A stretch of 64,000 nt of DNA. Origin: JAUVUV01 sp964548275 (GTDB lineage: Bacteria > Gemmatimonadota > Glassbacteria > GWA2-58-10). A program made the translations under genes and the position numbers. The stretch lies in assembly GCA_964548275.1 (NCBI GenBank), contig CAZJQI010000001.1, positions 87,430 to 151,429 of the forward strand. The letters run 5' to 3'. This document shows, piece after piece, positions 61,602-64,000 of this stretch. Position 1 is the first letter of the stretch; each line of letters begins with the position of its first letter. The notes under the pieces are model-generated. The model made no database searches. It was given only the letters and a program-made list of their open reading frames with translations, and was not told the DNA's origin.

Positions 61602-62543
61602 ATGCAGAATTCAGACCCCAGGCCCGACATTTCGGTACTCGTGCCGGCCTACAACGAGGTCGAAAATATCCCGCTCCTTGTAAGATCTCTGTGCGCCATG
61701 TTTGACAAGCACGGGTTGAGAGGTGAAATCGTGCTTGTGGATGACGGCAGCACGGATGGCACCTATGAAGTGGCACAGAATCTGGCCCGCAGCGAGAGAA
61801 GGCTAAAGCTTCTGAGGCACAGGACCAATTTCGGGAAAACCGAGGCCATGCTGACCGGAAACGCCGCTGCGAGCGCTGACGTGATGGTGCTCTACGACGC
61901 AGATATGCAGCATTCGCCCGAGGAAATACCACGATTTCTGGATAAAATCACCCGCGGCGGCTACGATATAGTCTGCGGCCGGAAAGTGGGCAAATACAGC
62001 AAGCGGTTGATTTCCTACATCTATAATCTCCTCTCCCGGATTCTGTTCAATGTCCCGGTGCGGGATCTCAACTCGATGAAAGCTTTCAAGCGCGAGATAC
62101 TTCAGGAAATTCATTTGCGCCACGATTGGCACCGTTTTTTCGTGGTTCTGGCCTACAATAAAGGCTACCGGGTGGGTGAAATCAACGTGGAACTTCTGCC
62201 CAGATATCACGGGAAGTCAAAATACACCGGAGCCTGGCGGGTTATTGTCGGTCTGCTTGATCTGTTGAGTGTAAAGGTCCTGATCACTTTCGGCCGTAAG
62301 CCGATGACCCTTTTCGGCAGTTGGGGACTAGTTTTTCTGGGGCTTGGATTTATTACCGGCTGCATAGCGCTCTACTACCGCTACGTGCTCTTGCAGGGCT
62401 TCCGGCCGCTTCTCTATCTAGTCATTCTGTTCCTGGTGGTAGGAGTCCTGCTTTTTACGCTCGGTATTTTAACCGAGCTGCTGGGACAATTGATCGAGCG
62501 CCTCGAGCGTATCGAAGACAGGGTGCGGAAAAGAAACCATTGA
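61602..62543 (+). CDS. GT2 glycosyltransferase with C-terminal TM helices
   Basis: 313 residues. The GT-A catalytic part shows ISVLVPAYNEVENIPLLVRS, LVDDGSTDGTYEVA, VLYDADMQHSPEEIP and SKYTGAWRV. Two transmembrane helices at the C-terminus (about 240-290) and a basic tail resemble the ArnC/GtrB group, which load undecaprenyl phosphate with a sugar. It follows the 61032-61535 remnant by 66 bases. Confidence 0.9.
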   Translation: MQNSDPRPDISVLVPAYNEVENIPLLVRSLCAMFDKHGLRGEIVLVDDGSTDGTYEVAQNLARSERRLKLLRHRTNFGKTEAMLTGNAAASADVMVLYDADMQHSPEEIPRFLDKITRGGYDIVCGRKVGKYSKRLISYIYNLLSRILFNVPVRDLNSMKAFKREILQEIHLRHDWHRFFVVLAYNKGYRVGEINVELLPRYHGKSKYTGAWRVIVGLLDLLSVKVLITFGRKPMTLFGSWGLVFLGLGFITGCIALYYRYVLLQGFRPLLYLVILFLVVGVLLFTLGILTELLGQLIERLERIEDRVRKRNH

Positions 62544-62969
62544 GCGGGTTTTTACAAACCCGGTGTGCTGAATGATCGCAGAAAACTATCCCTTCCTGGG
62601 CAGATACGGATTTAACCCTTTGTTTCAAGAGCAGGTGTTTCCGGTTTTGATTTTGTCCCTTTTTGCCACAAACTTTTTCCGCCAGAATTTTGTTTTTCTT
62701 TGTTTAGGGTTCAAAATCTCCGCATATTATCTTCCCCGGCCTTCCTTGCGCTTGCTTTGTTATAATCGCCGCCCGGATAGCCAGCGTGCGAAATGTCTAT
62801 GGTCACCGGGTTGGAAGATAGGCTTTCTGAATTGGTATCAGGTGGTTGCTCAACTGCGGTTGAATTATTGGTCATTTACGCTGGGGAAGGCTTAATTCTT
62901 GCTTATAAAGAATAGCTGTTTTAAACTAAAAATCCTGTATAAAGATTATAAATAAACAGGAGCAAGGAC
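62544..62969. other. Intergenic gap between two GT2 genes
   Basis: 426 bases. One frame (62572-62895) is open for 107 codons, but the composition is not protein-like and no domain or ribosome binding site is visible, so I do not call it a gene. A possible promoter lies at 62899-62927. Confidence 0.5.
62899..62927 (+). promoter_or_regulatory. Possible sigma-70-type promoter of the last GT2 gene
   Basis: TTGCTT (62899-62904), 17-base spacer and TAAACT (62922-62927) lie 42 bases ahead of the GT2 start. Spacing is ideal; both boxes are imperfect. Confidence 0.38.
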
Positions 62970-63650
62970 ATGAAACTATCGGTTATTATGCCTGTTTATA
63001 ACGAAGTCGGGACGATTGAGGAAATTATTCGCAGAGTGAAAGCTGTGGACATCGATAAAGAGATTGTGATCGTGGATGACGGCTCAACGGATGGTACTCG
63101 CGAGTATCTTCAGAAAATAAGCGATCCACTTATCGGGGTGTTTTTTCAGGAGAAAAACATGGGCAAAGGTGCCGCGGTGCGCACAGGTGTGGCCGAGGCT
63201 ACGGGTGATGTGATTGTGATTCAGGATGCCGATCTGGAGTACAACCCCCAGGAGTACCATCAGTTGATCAAACCTATCCTTGATGGGCGGGCGGATGTGG
63301 TTTACGGTTCCCGTTTCCGAGGCAGCGCAATCAGAGTCCACTTGTTCTGGCATTCCCTCGGCAACAAAATCCTCACTCTTTTTTCGAACATGTTCACCAA
63401 CCTGAACCTGACTGACATGGAAGTCTGCTATAAGATGTTCAGGGCCCAGGTGATCAAAAATATCCGCCTGCGTTCGAACAGGTTCGGCTTCGAGCCGGAG
63501 GTTACAGCCAAGGTGGCGCGAATGGGTTGCCGCATCTACGAAATACCCATCTCTTATGCAGGCCGGGATTACAGCGAGGGGAAAAAGATCGGCTGGAAAG
63601 ATGCTCTAGTCGCTTTCTGTTGTATTTTACGCTACCGTTTTTTTGACTGA
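62970..63650 (+). CDS. GT2 glycosyltransferase, DPM1-like
   Basis: 226 residues with no transmembrane helix. Motifs KLSVIMPVYNEVGTIEEIIR, VIVDDGSTDGTREYL, VIQDADLEYNPQEY and VYGSRFRG match soluble polyprenyl-phosphate mannose synthases (DPM1-like). A good AGGAG ribosome binding site precedes the ATG. It may produce the lipid-linked sugar donor used by other enzymes of the locus. The second hairpin repeat copy follows the stop. Confidence 0.9.
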   Translation: MKLSVIMPVYNEVGTIEEIIRRVKAVDIDKEIVIVDDGSTDGTREYLQKISDPLIGVFFQEKNMGKGAAVRTGVAEATGDVIVIQDADLEYNPQEYHQLIKPILDGRADVVYGSRFRGSAIRVHLFWHSLGNKILTLFSNMFTNLNLTDMEVCYKMFRAQVIKNIRLRSNRFGFEPEVTAKVARMGCRIYEIPISYAGRDYSEGKKIGWKDALVAFCCILRYRFFD

Positions 63651-63680
63651 GCGATTTTCAGACAAATCTTCTTAATGATT

Positions 63681-63719
63681 TAATCGAAAAAAATTCCTCG
63701 AAACTTTGCTTCGGGGTAA
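63681..63719 (+). repeat. 39-bp intergenic hairpin repeat, copy 2
   Basis: 36 of 39 bases match the copy at 13452-13490, in the same orientation and also just behind a CDS stop (30 bases after the GT2 stop). Stem: CCTCGAAAC and GCTTCGGGG. The window has no third copy that I can find by eye. Confidence 0.65.
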
Positions 63720-63854
63720 ATTGCTTGTTGGTTTTATCCTTGTTTTCATAGAGTTGCCGTGTGACACATACAACATTCATTCTCATCCTTCACAATTCGG
63801 AAAGAAGGGGATTTAAACCTGGCGATCTTATTGCAGATCGTGCTTGAGAGCCAC

Positions 63855-64000
63855 CATTCCCCCTAACAAGGGGGTTCATTCCAATTCCCTCCTATCAAAA
63901 GGGGGTGCATTCCAATTCCCCCCTATCAAGAGGGTGCATTCCAATTCCCCCCTATTAAGGGGGAACATTCCAAATTCCCCCCTATTAAGGGGGAACATTC
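63855..64000 (+). repeat. Tandem array of ~30-bp palindromic units
   Basis: Five units, each with an imperfect palindrome of the form CCCCCTATYAAGGGGG joined by NNCATTCCAATT-type linkers, centred at about 63866, 63896, 63926, 63955 and 63985. Spacing is 29-31 bases. The last two units are identical over most of their length. The array runs off the window end, so its full size is unknown. Each unit can form a hairpin. It lacks spacers, so it is not a CRISPR. Confidence 0.75.

Noticed and set aside
62572..62895. 107-codon frame between two GT2 genes
   Set aside because: No ribosome binding site, no recognisable domain and an unlikely amino-acid mix; treated as chance.
63855..64000. Possible CRISPR array
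   Set aside because: Units are adjacent at a 29-31 base period with no unique spacers between them, and no cas genes are near; it is a tandem palindromic repeat.

Overview
The window looks like a chromosomal segment of a diderm (Gram-negative-type), flagellated, uncultivated-style bacterium. Evidence: an Omp85/TamB pair, small outer-membrane barrels, periplasmic FlgT/LPP20-like proteins, a sigma-54-type promoter in front of flagellar genes, and multiheme cytochrome c. Gene order in the motility block (fliK-flgD-flgE-flbD-motAB-fliLM-fliY-fliO) resembles spirochaetes and several FCB-group candidate phyla. I cannot name the phylum from sequence alone; an FCB-type lineage is my guess. No rRNA, phage, transposase or CRISPR array was seen.

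Layout. (1) 1-13454, all plus strand: envelope and signalling genes. A TPR-SLH protein and an NlpC/P60 hydrolase come first, then a small barrel, then a run of CsgG-like/WD40, FlgT-like, LPP20-like, CHASE2-nucleotidyl cyclase, FecR and TPR-CHAT protease-like proteins. This is the most novel-looking module. (2) 13452-15818: a hairpin repeat, tRNA-Leu(CAA) with its promoter, and a phosphoglucomutase/phosphomannomutase. (3) 15863-25371, minus strand: radical SAM protein, two TPR proteins, TamB and an Omp85/TamA-like protein. (4) 25897-38537, plus strand: sigma-54-type promoter and ten flagellar genes, with a strong terminator after flgE. (5) 38714-48039: mixed metabolism, including creatininase-family amidohydrolase, M28-like peptidase, cyclic-nucleotide-binding protein, a cytochrome c / GMC dehydrogenase trio, small membrane proteins, a HAD phosphatase and rubredoxin. 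(6) 48162-53026: riboflavin operon ribD-ribE-ribBA-ribH with nusB and a metallophosphoesterase. (7) 53035-63650: glycan or glycolipid locus with a GT4, four-plus GT2-type enzymes or remnants, a methyltransferase, a large membrane protein, a UbiA-family DPPR-synthase-like prenyltransferase and a DUF362 protein. Three gene remnants here (flippase N-terminus, GT2 C-terminus, C-terminus of a paralogue of the large membrane protein) show decay and rearrangement. (8) 63681-64000: the second copy of the hairpin repeat and a tandem array of palindromic 30-bp units running off the end.

How it fits together. The first block could be a periplasmic sensing system: CsgG/FlgT/LPP20-type proteins and FecR on the envelope side, a CHASE2 cyclase carrying the signal to the cytoplasm, and an apparently exported CHAT peptidase-like effector. 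A single-domain cyclic-nucleotide-binding protein at 41496-41960 could be one reader of the cyclase product, but that link is inference. The motility block supplies hook, stator, switch and the start of the export apparatus; fliPQR/flhBA must lie elsewhere.
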